In this document: positions 18,365-28,300 of the stretch, piece after piece
Numbering within the stretch: the stretch's first letter is position 1
Layout: the number at the start of each line of letters is the position of its first letter
Assembly: GCA_001801025.1 (NCBI GenBank)
Contig: MGWO01000001.1
Coordinates: 1 to 64,000, forward strand
Reading direction: 5' to 3'
Source: Gallionellales bacterium GWA2_54_124
GTDB lineage: Bacteria > Pseudomonadota > Gammaproteobacteria > Burkholderiales > Gallionellaceae
DNA: 64,000 nucleotides
The notes under the pieces: model-generated
The model's input: only the letters and a program-made list of their open reading frames with translations
Database searches by the model: none
What the model was told of the DNA's origin: nothing
Program-made: the position numbers and the translations under genes

Positions 18365-18958
18365 ATGGCGACAAGTCAGTGGTGGGCATCTGAATCATTT
18401 TGGCGCAAGACGGCCATCTGGGTCACCGGAGGATCGTTCGTCGCGTTGATATTATTAACGCTGGATACGATTCCGCAAATATCGACGGGTTCAAAACGGG
18501 TTCCGGCGTATTCGGTCATCAACTATCGAATCGAATATAAATTCGACGAGTCGCGTCATGTGCAAGTGCCGGTGATCGGTGCGAAAGAGCCTTTGTTCGG
18601 TAAAGAGCTGAACGAAGAGGAGGCAGAAGCGCTGGTCAAACTGGGAAAGTTGACGACACAGGCGAAGAACTGTATGAATTGCCACACCTTGCTGGGTAAT
18701 GGTGCTTACTACGCGCCTGATCTTACCAAAGCATGGCTGGATCAATACTGGGGTAGCAAAGAAGTGCGCGAAGTGCAAATGGTCGATTTCATCAAGGATC
18801 CGTCCGATAAATTACACAACAGTTTAGGCCGGCGTATGCCCAAGCTCGATATCACAGATGAAGAGGCGCGCGGCGTGGTGGCCTTCCTGAAATGGATGTC
18901 CAGCATCGACACCAACGGCTTCCCCTATAACTTTAAATCCATCGAGCAGGAGAATTGA
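18365..18958 (+). CDS. norC: Nitric oxide reductase cytochrome c subunit NorC
   Basis: 197 residues. An N-terminal membrane anchor (WVTGGSFVALILLTLD, about 17-33) is followed by a periplasmic cytochrome c domain with NCMNCHTLLGNGAYYAPDL (CXXCH) and a distal Met (GRRMPKLD). NorC passes electrons from periplasmic donors to NorB for reduction of NO to N2O. The length and motifs match the family. The track starts at a TTG that overlaps the ribosome site AAGGAGAG; the ATG at 18365 is the true start. norB follows with 2 bp between stop and start. Confidence 0.95.
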   Translation: MATSQWWASESFWRKTAIWVTGGSFVALILLTLDTIPQISTGSKRVPAYSVINYRIEYKFDESRHVQVPVIGAKEPLFGKELNEEEAEALVKLGKLTTQAKNCMNCHTLLGNGAYYAPDLTKAWLDQYWGSKEVREVQMVDFIKDPSDKLHNSLGRRMPKLDITDEEARGVVAFLKWMSSIDTNGFPYNFKSIEQEN

Positions 18959-18960
18959 TC

Positions 18961-20406
18961 ATGGCGACGCTAGGACAGTTAGAAAGTGCCAACCTGAACG
19001 GCGGGCAGAAGCTGGCGGTGAAATATTTCACCGTAGCGATCGTGTTGTTCGGTGCGCAAGTGTTGTTCGGCCTGCTCTCGGGCTTGCAATATTTGTATCC
19101 GGATTTCTTGTATGGCGTGCTGGATTTCAGCGTCAATCGCATGGTACATATCAACGCGCTGGTGGTGTGGCTGCTTTATGGATTCTTAGGCTCGGTGTAT
19201 TGGCTGCTGGAAGAAGAATCGCAACATGAGGTGGTCGGACTCAAGCTGGGCAATCTTATCTACTGGGTGCTCACCGCGGCGGTGACCGTCGTGGTGCTGG
19301 TGTATCTGTTTGTGCAGATCGGTCCGGGCAAAGAATCCACTATCTGGCTCATCAACGAAGGCCGCGAATATATTGAAGCACCGCGTTGGGCCGATATTGG
19401 CATCGTGGTCAGTGTGCTGGTGGTGTTCTATAACGTAGCTGCCACCTTCTCCAAAGGGCGCTACACCGGCATCGCGGGTGTGTTGGTGCTGGATATGTTG
19501 GCTTTGTTCGGTATCTATCTGGCCGGCATGTTCTACACCACCAACATCTCTATCGACCAATACTGGTGGTGGTGGGTGATCCACCTGTGGGTAGAAGCGA
19601 CATGGGAAGTGATGGTCGCCTGTATCATGGCTTACGGTCTGATGAAGGTGTTAGGTGTGAGTCGCAAAATTGTCGAGACATGGCTTTATATCGAAGTCGC
19701 CTTAATGTTCGGTTCAGGCATACTGGGTTTAGGTCACCACTACTTCTGGATTGGTACGCCCGAGTACTGGTTCAGTATCGGCGGATTCTTCTCTGCACTC
19801 GAACCGATTCCGCTGGTCGCGATGGTGGTGCATGCCGTGTTCGATGCAGGTGCGCGTCACGCCAGAAATTCAAACCATCCTGCGATGGCTTGGTTAATTG
19901 CACACGCCTTCGGTAATTTCTTCGGTGCAGGTGTGTGGGGCTTCATGCACACGTTGCCGCAGATCAACTTGTACACCCACGGTACACAGTGGTCTGCATC
20001 GCACGGTCACCTAGCCTTCTTTGGCGCTTACGCGACCATCATTATCGCCATGTTTTATCTCGGCATCCAGCGTTGGCGCGGTGGCACTTGGATGTCAGGC
20101 GATCTGGCTGGCAATGGCTGGAAGTGGAAGTGGGCATTGTTTCTGCTCAACCTGGGCATGGTTGGCATGACGGTCTCTATGTTGGTTTCAGGTTATGTGC
20201 AGTCGCAGATTGAGCGTGCTATCGAAGGCTCGACCTGGATCGGGTATTTCGCGGCACAAATACATCCTTGGTTTGTTCAAGGTATGTGGTGGCGTGAAGT
20301 GTTTGGCGTGATGTTCCTCGCCGGCTTTATCTTGTTGGTATGGGACTTGCTGACTATCGGTCGGGGTGAGAGTCGAAAGATGATCGAAGCATCCAGCGCT
20401 ACTTAG
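18961..20406 (+). CDS. norB: Nitric oxide reductase large subunit NorB
   Basis: 481 residues, about 12 membrane helices, a member of the haem-copper oxidase superfamily. It carries the expected His ligands (NRMVHINALVVW, GLGHHYFWIG, ASHGHLAFFGAY) and the Glu pair of cNOR (LWVEATWEV) that takes part in the haem b3-FeB site. It reduces two NO to N2O using electrons from NorC. The start is the ATG with CAGGAG upstream. No quinol-oxidase N-terminal extension is present, so this is the cNOR type. A strong terminator follows before nnrS. Confidence 0.96.
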   Translation: MATLGQLESANLNGGQKLAVKYFTVAIVLFGAQVLFGLLSGLQYLYPDFLYGVLDFSVNRMVHINALVVWLLYGFLGSVYWLLEEESQHEVVGLKLGNLIYWVLTAAVTVVVLVYLFVQIGPGKESTIWLINEGREYIEAPRWADIGIVVSVLVVFYNVAATFSKGRYTGIAGVLVLDMLALFGIYLAGMFYTTNISIDQYWWWWVIHLWVEATWEVMVACIMAYGLMKVLGVSRKIVETWLYIEVALMFGSGILGLGHHYFWIGTPEYWFSIGGFFSALEPIPLVAMVVHAVFDAGARHARNSNHPAMAWLIAHAFGNFFGAGVWGFMHTLPQINLYTHGTQWSASHGHLAFFGAYATIIIAMFYLGIQRWRGGTWMSGDLAGNGWKWKWALFLLNLGMVGMTVSMLVSGYVQSQIERAIEGSTWIGYFAAQIHPWFVQGMWWREVFGVMFLAGFILLVWDLLTIGRGESRKMIEASSAT

Positions 20407-20424
20407 GACTTAGCCTCTGCTAGC

Positions 20425-20456
20425 AATCCGCTTGTATCCCTCAAGCGGATTTTTTA
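20425..20456 (+). terminator. Rho-independent terminator after norB
   Basis: AATCCGCTTG and CAAGCGGATT form a perfect 10-bp stem around a 7-nt loop and run into a T tract (TTTTT). It ends 20 bp before the nnrS start, so nnrS is either expressed by read-through or from its own promoter inside the hairpin region. Confidence 0.9.
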
Positions 20457-20475
20457 TGTTCAGTACGGAATTTAT

Positions 20476-21684
20476 ATGCTTAAAACCTTCACCGCAGCCC
20501 CGCATCGCGTTATGTTCTTCGGTGGGGCTGTGCAATCCATTGCCGTCATGCTGTGGTGGACGTTCGAACTGACAACGCGATACGGCATCATTGCTCAGCC
20601 CGTCAGTTGGGCTGTCGAACCGCGTGCTGCACATGTGTTTTTGATGATTTACAGCCTGCTACCGTTCTTTATGTTCGGGTTTTTGATGACGACTTTTCCG
20701 CGTTGGATGGCAGGCAAAGAAATTCCCGCCAGGCGCTATGTCACTGCTTTTGGATTGATGATTCTGGGTGTAATTGTGTTCTATGCCGGTATGATCTTCA
20801 GCATGGCGATCTTGGTTGCGGCCGTCGTCTCTGTCCTGAGCGGATGGGGCGTTGCACTCTATGCCTTAATACGCGTGTTGCTGGATACCCGTCCGGGCGA
20901 CAAACGTCATCCCATTGTATTGGTCATCGCGCTTGCGCTGGGATGGTGCGGTCTGGCGAGTTACCTTATCTGGCTGATTACCGCTGAATATGGTTTTTTG
21001 AATTTCTCGATTCAGAGCGGGTTATGGTTTTTTCTCCTGCCGCTGTTCGCCAGTGTTGCGCACCGGATGATCCCTTTTTTTACAAGCAATGCGTTGTCGC
21101 AACCTGATGTACCGCGGCCATTTTGGTCGTGGTGGACCGTGTTGGCGGGGAGTGTCGTGCATGGCGGGTTGTCATTCGCAGGTCAGACGCAATGGTTATG
21201 GTTATGCGATGCACCGATTGCGGCCTCTGCTTTGTATCTGAGCTACTTATGGGGCTTCCGCCGCAGTTTGAGCAATCCGCTGTTGGCGGTGTTGCATGTG
21301 GGGTTCGCATGGATGGGTATCGCCATGCTATTTTTCACTGTGCAAAGTTGGTTTTTCTTTATGAGCGGAGAATTCAGGTGGGCACTGGCCCCGTTACATG
21401 CGCTCACGATCGGCTGCTACACCACCTTGATGATAGGGATGGGCACACGCGTTACTCTCGGCCATTCCGGTTTGCCGTTCACGATTGGGACTTCGCTCAA
21501 GCTGATGTTTCTCGGCATGCAGTTAGTTGCATTATCGCGGGTGATGGCCGATGTGTTGCCGCGACAAAATGCCTACCTGTGGTACATACTTTCCGCGCTG
21601 GGGTGGTTGGCTTGCTTTTCACCGTGGGTATGGCGCTACTTGCCTGCATTTTTGAGGCCACGTGCTGATGGACAGCCCGGTTGA
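20476..21684 (+). CDS. nnrS: NnrS family membrane protein
   Basis: 402 residues with about 12 membrane helices. The opening (FTAAPHRVMFFGGAVQSIAV), FFMFGFLMTTFPRWM and later HALTIGCYTTLMIGMGTRVTLGHSG are typical of NnrS. NnrS is a haem- and copper-containing membrane protein that protects against NO stress, apparently by limiting formation of dinitrosyl-iron complexes. It follows norB after a terminator and most likely belongs to the NsrR regulon in function. Confidence 0.92.
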   Translation: MLKTFTAAPHRVMFFGGAVQSIAVMLWWTFELTTRYGIIAQPVSWAVEPRAAHVFLMIYSLLPFFMFGFLMTTFPRWMAGKEIPARRYVTAFGLMILGVIVFYAGMIFSMAILVAAVVSVLSGWGVALYALIRVLLDTRPGDKRHPIVLVIALALGWCGLASYLIWLITAEYGFLNFSIQSGLWFFLLPLFASVAHRMIPFFTSNALSQPDVPRPFWSWWTVLAGSVVHGGLSFAGQTQWLWLCDAPIAASALYLSYLWGFRRSLSNPLLAVLHVGFAWMGIAMLFFTVQSWFFFMSGEFRWALAPLHALTIGCYTTLMIGMGTRVTLGHSGLPFTIGTSLKLMFLGMQLVALSRVMADVLPRQNAYLWYILSALGWLACFSPWVWRYLPAFLRPRADGQPG

Positions 21685-21772
21685 GATGAGTGCAGTGGAT
21701 CAAGCTGATGATTTTGAGTATTCAATCAGAGAGCTCGTTTTAAGTACACTGTTTTGATTGCTTTATTTCTGC

Positions 21773-21799
21773 TTAAGATTCGCTTTGATGTGCCGAAAA
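21773..21799 (+). promoter_or_regulatory. Sigma-28 (FliA) promoter of NIT chemoreceptor
   Basis: TTAAGATT, an 11-bp spacer and GCCGAAAA match the flagellar sigma-28 consensus TAAAGTTT-N11-GCCGATAA at 6/8 and 7/8 positions with exact spacing. It lies 91 bp before a chemoreceptor start codon, the expected class of target. Confidence 0.75.
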
Positions 21800-21889
21800 T
21801 ACATAGATTAAGCCTGAATTTTTTCAATAAGTTCAATTCGAGTGCTCAGTTCGCGCGGTGTACAGTAAAAATAAATAAGGAGGGATGCA

Positions 21890-23872
21890 ATGAAACTAGC
21901 TTCAATAAGCCAAAGACTGGTGTTACTCGTAATAGTCCCGCTTGTCGCACTCATTTTTTTAGCGGGTTTGCTGTTTATCCAAGCCTATACATCCTATCAA
22001 AATAGCGTTCAGACGCACCAACTCATGAGCTTGTCAGTGAGTGCGGGAAATTTGATCCACACGCTTCAGATTGAACGGGGTGCGACAGCGGGTTTTCTGC
22101 AATCAAAAGGACAAAAATTTTCGGATGTATTGCCGGAGATGCGCAAGAAGACGAGTGAGCGCTTGGCAGAGCTGAGCAAAGAAGTTGCTACGATCGATTC
22201 AGGTCAAATGCCGAAGCTTGTTGAGGCGGTATCCCAAGCACAAAATAGTCTCAATAAGCTTGCCGATATGCGTCACCGGGCCAGTGATTTTTCGTTAACG
22301 GTTCCGGAGGAAGTGGCGTATTACACAGGAACGATTTCACAGTTAATCGATGCAATGGGTGTCGGCGTTGGATCGAATAGCGATGCTTCTGTTTCTCAGC
22401 AGATGATCGCTTATCTTAGCTTCCTTCGCGCGAAGGAAAATGCCGGACAGGAGCGGGCGTTAGTCACGGCAGCGTTCGCCGCCAACAAGATAGTACCAGC
22501 GCAATACCGAACCATCTTGAGCAAGATTAACCATCAGGAAGCTTATCTGAATGATTTTCGCAGCATCGCTAGTTCGGAGTTGAAGGCTTCACTTGCAACT
22601 GTATTGGCGGGTGCGGCTGAAAAAGAGGTGGCAGTCTACCGGGAGACACTCATCGGCAAATCATCTGAAGGGGATTTTGGCGTTGAACCCACGCAATGGT
22701 TTAAAACGATCACGATGAAGATCGATGGGCTGCATGCAACCGAAGAGCTTATTACGAACCAAATTAATACGGATGCGGCAGCACTTCAGCGTACCAGCCG
22801 GACTCAACTTATTGCCGTCTTGCTTGGAGGGATGGTGGCGATTTTATTGACCATCGCAGTATCCTATTGGGTCGCAAAGAGTATCGGAACACCGCTCAAT
22901 GACATGGTGGTTTTTACTGAGAAGGCAATTGCTAATAACGATTTTTCGGGCAAGGTGCCTGAGCGGGGTGCCTCTGAAGTCATTCGTACCGGTAAGGCGC
23001 TGAACCAGCTCATCGATAAATTCCGCAAAATCATCTTGGAGACAAAACAATCGAGTGAGCAGATTACCGCTGCTGCACATGGGTTGGCGGTTTCAAGTAA
23101 TGAGGTAAGAGAAAATTCTATCGTTCAATCTAGTGCAGCAGAATCGGTGGCCGCTGCAGTTGAAGAATCTTCAGTCAGCATCAGCGAAACAGCTAGCAAT
23201 GCACAAGCGGCCGCCGAGTTGGTGATTCAAGCTCGCCAGGATAGCGAGAGTGCAGGGAAGATCATGCAGGAGACGGTCATCAAAATGGATGATGTCGCAA
23301 AACTGATTCGAGACTCAGGAGAGAGCGTACAGCATCTTGATGAGAGCTCACAGAAAATCGGTAATATCGTTCAAGTGATCAAGGAGATCGCCGACCAGAC
23401 CAATTTGCTTGCTTTGAATGCGGCGATTGAAGCGGCGCGTGCCGGAGAGCAAGGTCGCGGGTTTGCTGTGGTTGCAGACGAGGTCCGGAAGCTGGCCGAA
23501 CGTACTGGTTTGGCGACAGGGGAGATTGCTGCTTTGATCAAAGCTATTCAAGAGGATATCGGCGGCGCTGTGGTTTCAATGCAACAGGCCAATATGAATG
23601 CGGCCTCTAGCTTGGCGCTAGTCAACCAATCTGCGAATGCACTTCAACAGATTGATCAGGATGATGTCGAGGTCTCCAGCGATGTAATGAGCATCTCTAA
23701 TGCGTTAGCTGAACAGGATGCCGCGATTCGCCAGATTGCTGTCAATATTGAACAGATCGCTCAAATGACAGAGAGCAACAATAATGCGTCTGTTGCCAAC
23801 AGTACTACGGCGGCAGAATTAGATGTACTTGCATTGCAACTGAAAAATTCCGTCGCTGTGTATAGGGTGTGA
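21890..23872 (+). CDS. NIT domain methyl-accepting chemotaxis protein
   Basis: 660 residues. TM1 at about 10-32; a long periplasmic NIT (nitrate/nitrite-sensing) domain with [22 protein letters not shown]2 at about 305-325; HAMP to about 380; and a signalling domain with [20 protein letters not shown] at the tip. NIT domains bind nitrate or nitrite in studied receptors; the ligand here is inferred, but fits the neighbouring nor genes. It has a very good ribosome site (AAGGAGGG) and a sigma-28 promoter. It converges with the haem chemoreceptor pseudogene. Confidence 0.92.
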   Translation: MKLASISQRLVLLVIVPLVALIFLAGLLFIQAYTSYQNSVQTHQLMSLSVSAGNLIHTLQIERGATAGFLQSKGQKFSDVLPEMRKKTSERLAELSKEVATIDSGQMPKLVEAVSQAQNSLNKLADMRHRASDFSLTVPEEVAYYTGTISQLIDAMGVGVGSNSDASVSQQMIAYLSFLRAKENAGQERALVTAAFAANKIVPAQYRTILSKINHQEAYLNDFRSIASSELKASLATVLAGAAEKEVAVYRETLIGKSSEGDFGVEPTQWFKTITMKIDGLHATEELITNQINTDAAALQRTSRTQLIAVLLGGMVAILLTIAVSYWVAKSIGTPLNDMVVFTEKAIANNDFSGKVPERGASEVIRTGKALNQLIDKFRKIILETKQSSEQITAAAHGLAVSSNEVRENSIVQSSAAESVAAAVEESSVSISETASNAQAAAELVIQARQDSESAGKIMQETVIKMDDVAKLIRDSGESVQHLDESSQKIGNIVQVIKEIADQTNLLALNAAIEAARAGEQGRGFAVVADEVRKLAERTGLATGEIAALIKAIQEDIGGAVVSMQQANMNAASSLALVNQSANALQQIDQDDVEVSSDVMSISNALAEQDAAIRQIAVNIEQIAQMTESNNNASVANSTTAAELDVLALQLKNSVAVYRV

Positions 23873-23889
23873 AGCACCGGCACTTTTTA

Positions 23890-24952
23890 GCATGAGGAGC
23901 CTGAACGCGTGCAATGCTGTGTGATGTGCTCTGTACGGCTTGTTCAATGACCTGTTTGCCATTGTCGGCCAGTCGCTTTGAACTCACGGAGATATTCATG
24001 ACTTCTTGGGCATTGCTGGCTATTTGGTCCATGCTGACACTCATCTGCGCTACAGCGGCTACCATGCTGCTCGACGCATCAGACTGTGTTAGTGATGCAT
24101 CGGTCAGCTTTTCGACCGCTATATTCAGATGAGTGGAGCGCTCATTTACTTGAGCGGCCGCTGCGGTGATCTGGTCAATCACCGAACCCACCAAGACTTT
24201 GGTTGATTGCACCGAGCAAAGGATATTGCCCATTTCGTCCTGCCTGCTGATGATGGTGTGGTTAGACATATCGCTATTCCCATTAACCAGATTTTCTAGG
24301 TGGCTGTTAATAGATCGTACCGGCATGGAAACATATCGGCTGACAGCCCAGCGGATGAAAAAGAAGAGGAATAGCTGTGCGAATACTTGTCCTGCAAATA
24401 ATTTCGCCATGAACAGGTAGAACGCCTGATATTCTTCACTGAGATCTATGCTTAGATCGGCGGCACCAAGTACACTACCTTCTGGTGCCTGATGGCAGCT
24501 CAAACAGTCGGTGTCACTGTGTTCGTGACTGCCAATGTAAGGAATGACGGCATGTAGGGCAGCCCCCCGCCAGACCGGTCAATTGCATAGTAGGGCTGCC
24601 CGTGTAACAGCGTTTGACGCTAGATATCGTTCTGTATCTGCTCTTCAGGAAGTCCGGCACCATACTGTTGGTTTACATGGCTGGAACGTATCAAGTGCAA
24701 GGACAGCAGATTATTCGATGCTGATATTTTCTGTCGCATCAGTTTGCGCGTTTTTGGATCGCTGATTTGTCCGGTGACCATCATCAAGTTAGCGCTGTCC
24801 AGCATTTCATTCGCGATGCTCTCTGCCGCATGGCGGGCGTTGTGGTGAAGCTGGTCGTCCATGTTCACCGCGGTGGTCAGTGCGGAGAGGATGAGAAACA
24901 CGAATAGCATAGGCTGAATCAACAGCTGCAGTTTTGCCTGCAAGGGAAGGTT
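23890..24952 (-). pseudogene. Broken haem-c chemoreceptor
   Basis: Remnant of a third copy of the CXXCH chemoreceptor. The N-terminal piece (QAKLQLLIQPMLFVF, ISDPKTRKLMRQKI, QYGAGLPEEQ) ends at an in-frame TAG. The frame then continues (RQTLLHGQPYYAI) to a run of six G, after which the match moves to another frame leading to LPYIGSHEHSDTDCLSCHQ; adding one G would restore it. The later piece has TM2, HAMP and the first helix of the signalling domain, but stops near IARVQ with the whole signalling tip missing. The start is also damaged (TGA just upstream, no ATG). With four lesions it cannot make a working receptor. Confidence 0.85.
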
Positions 24953-25345
24953 TCACCGTTACGCAACGTATGCTGGCGCTTTCGCAATCCCGCGTCCTTA
25001 TGTCGCGTGACTGTCAGTTTGCTGAACTCAGTCGTGTATTGAGCTATGTTTCTTGCTACTACAAAATTTAATGCTTTCCTTGGAGGGGGCTCACAATGCG
25101 TTATGAAGTTAACCTGACAATGGTGCGCTATACCAAAGCAAGACTTTAAATGATAGTATTTGCTGGCGTTGCGTCCATTGCGCCAGTAGTTGTGAAGGTC
25201 GTGCCGGCAGGTAAAAATTGAATGGGGGAGAGCGTTTACTGCAGTTGTTTTATGCGAGGCGTTCATTAGCATGACGGCATGCGGGAGTCAGAATGCAAAT
25301 TTCGTTACGGATGGCAGGGTGTCTGATCGGAATATTTGATTAATA
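24953..25345. other. Intergenic region beside pseudogene
   Basis: Nearly 400 bp with no recognised gene. A 17-codon frame (25096-25149, MRYEVNLTMVRYTKARL) has a strong-looking GGAGGGGG upstream, so a tiny leader peptide cannot be excluded. The 117-aa minus-strand track ORF here has no family resemblance and overlaps the pseudogene start. Confidence 0.35.
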
Positions 25346-28300
25346 ATGCAAAGTCGAATCGATGTCATGAATTTCACCCTCCGCTTTCGACTCTTAGTCG
25401 TCTTACTCATGACGCTGCTGAGTATTTCAGCGCGTGCAGTTGAAAACATACCGCAAGACCCCGTCAGGCTCGCTGTGCTGGCCTTCAAACCCAAACCTGA
25501 TGTTTTTGCTCAATGGCAGCCGATTGCAGACTATCTGGAAAGCTCATTACAGCGTCCTGTACGATTGTCGGTGCTCAATTATGATGAGCTGAATGACGCT
25601 GTAACTCACCAAAAGGTCGATGTCGTGGTGACCAACCCTGGTCATTATGTGTTGCTGAATCATCGCGACCTCGTTAAATCACCGCTTGTCACCCTGATCA
25701 ATCAGACGGGGCAATATGAATTGCATTCTTTTGGCGGGGTGATTTTTACCCGGGCAGACTCAACAATAAACGCACTTGGAGAACTGTCCGGTAAGCGAAT
25801 TGCTATCGTCGGCACAGATTCCCTGGGTGGATATCAAATGCAAGCCTATGAACTGTTCAAATTGGGCATTGAAATCGATAGAAAATCATCCTTGTTTGTC
25901 AAGACTGGCATGCCTCACAAGAATGTGGTTGAGGCTGTGATGGACGGTCAAGCTGATGCGGGATTTGTTCGTGACAGCGTACTGGAAGGCATGATTAAGG
26001 ACGGAAAGCTTAAGGCTAATCAGTTCAAAATTATTAATCAACAGCGGCCGGTGAATTTTCCGTACCTTGTTTCGACCCCTCTTTATCCTGAATGGCCGGT
26101 TACGGTAACCCCGCATCTGGATGAGCATATTACCCGGGCGATAACCGTTGCTTTGCTTTCTCTGAAATCAACTGATCCTGCGGCTGTTGCATCGCATCTG
26201 TCGGGATTTTCAACACCGGCTGTCTATGAAGGTGTTGAAGAGGTCTTAAGGGAACTTCGTATGGCCCCTTTTGATGGCGTGCCCAAATTCACACTGCATG
26301 ATTTTTGGAGTCGTCATTTTCTACTGGTTTCATCTTTGATGGCTATCCTGTTTTCGCTGGGGACGCTCTTGTTGGCAGGGCTCTATTTTCAAAACCGGAA
26401 GGAACGGCAATCGCGCAATCGTTTTTCCATGTTGTTTGAGTTATCTCCTGAGCCAATATGGTTGCTGAAAGAAGGGCGTTTTGTCGATTGCAATAATTGT
26501 GCTTTAAATCTGCTCGGATATCAGGGAAAGCAGGACATTATCGGAAAAAGCCCGTGTGAAGTCTCGCCTGAATATCAACTCAATGGGATCTCGGCTGAGG
26601 ATTTGTTTGCAACCGTTGGTCAGACCGTTCCGGGAGAGATTCGTGGATTCGACTGGATACACACCACCCCTTCGGGCGCGCAGATTATCGTTAAGGTCAA
26701 TCTTGCTCCTATTAAGTTAAACGGGGCGGATATGTTACTTGCGGTAGGGCATGATGTAACCGAGGCCGTTAAAAACAGGGAAAGCATGCAGCTTGCTTCG
26801 TCTGTTTTTCTGCATGCGAAGGAAGGGATATTGATCACCACTCCTGCGGGTGTCATTCTCGATGTCAATGCAACGCTGATCGCCACCAGCGGCTATCGTC
26901 GTGAAGAACTGATCGGTATGAACCCGAGAATATTTCAATCTGGAAAACAGTCCAGAGAGTTTTATTCACATATGTGGGAGTCGATTTTACAAAATGGCCA
27001 TTGGGCGGGAGAGATCGTCAACAAAACTAAGTGTGGTACTGAGTACCCGGGCATCTTGACCATTAGCAGCGTGAAAAACAGTAAGGACGAGCTCACCCAT
27101 TTCGTTGGACATTTCACTGACATTTCCCGCATAAAGGAACAGGAAGAAAAATTAAAATTATTAGCTCATTATGATCCGTTGACAGGACTGCCTAACCGGA
27201 CGCTTAAGGCCTTAAGGCTTAACAGCGCAATTGTACAGAGTCGAAGAACGAAACGTTCAGTCGCGGTTGCCTTTATCGATCTTGATGGTTTCAAGGAAAT
27301 CAATGACCAATATGGGCATGCTGTCGGAGATGAACTGCTCGTTGGCATTGCCGAACGGTTGAAACAAGCATTGAGGGAGGGCGATACTTTAGCAAGATTG
27401 GGCGGAGATGAATTCGTTGCTATTTTGACAGAGCTGGAACGGATCGAAGACGCGCAAATGGTTTTAAATCGCATTTTACTCGCTGCGTCAGAAGACATTG
27501 TGACCAGCATTGGAGTCGCTCAAGTTTCAGCCAGCATCGGGGTGACGATATTTCCTCAGGATGCATCCGATGCTGATCAATTGATTCGTCATGCTGACAT
27601 GGCGATGTATCAGGCCAAGCTGGCAGGCAAGAATCGCGTCCATTATTTTGATGTGGATCAGGACAATGTTGCTCAGGCCAGAATGAGCGTTATTGCGGGG
27701 GTTCAGGAAGCGCTGCTGCAAAAGCAGTTCGTTTTATATTACCAACCCAAAGTCAATATGCGTACCGGCAAGGTGATTGGTGCAGAGGCGCTGATACGCT
27801 GGATGCATCCTGAACGCGGCTTGATCCCCCCGATGGATTTCCTGCCCTATATTGATAACCATCCGGTTGAGCTCGAATTGGGGGATTGGGTCATTGAAGA
27901 AGCGATGCGGCAGTGCGGGATATGGAATAAGTTGGGCCTTGCGTTAAAAATGAGTGTAAACGTTAGCGCAAATCAATTGCAGCAAGTCGATTTTATACAG
28001 AAACTATCCAACTCCCTTGCTTTAAACAGCGATGTTTTAGCAAGTCACATTGAGTTGGAAATTTTGGAGTCCGCTGCACTCAGAAATATTCAGCAAACCT
28101 CGGAGGTCTTGCATGCGTTGTGCCAACTGGGTATTGGCATTGCGCTGGATGATTTTGGTACAGGTTATTCTTCGCTTTCTTATCTGAGGAAGCTGCCTGC
28201 AGGATTGATTAAAATTGATCAGAGTTTTGTTCGGGACATGTTGTTTGACGTGGATGATCTTGCGATTGTCGACGGTGTGATTGGACTGGCGGCCTCTTTT

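Noticed and set aside
24919-25272. 117-codon minus-strand ORF
   Set aside because: Overlaps the start of the pseudogene in another frame; composition is not protein-like.
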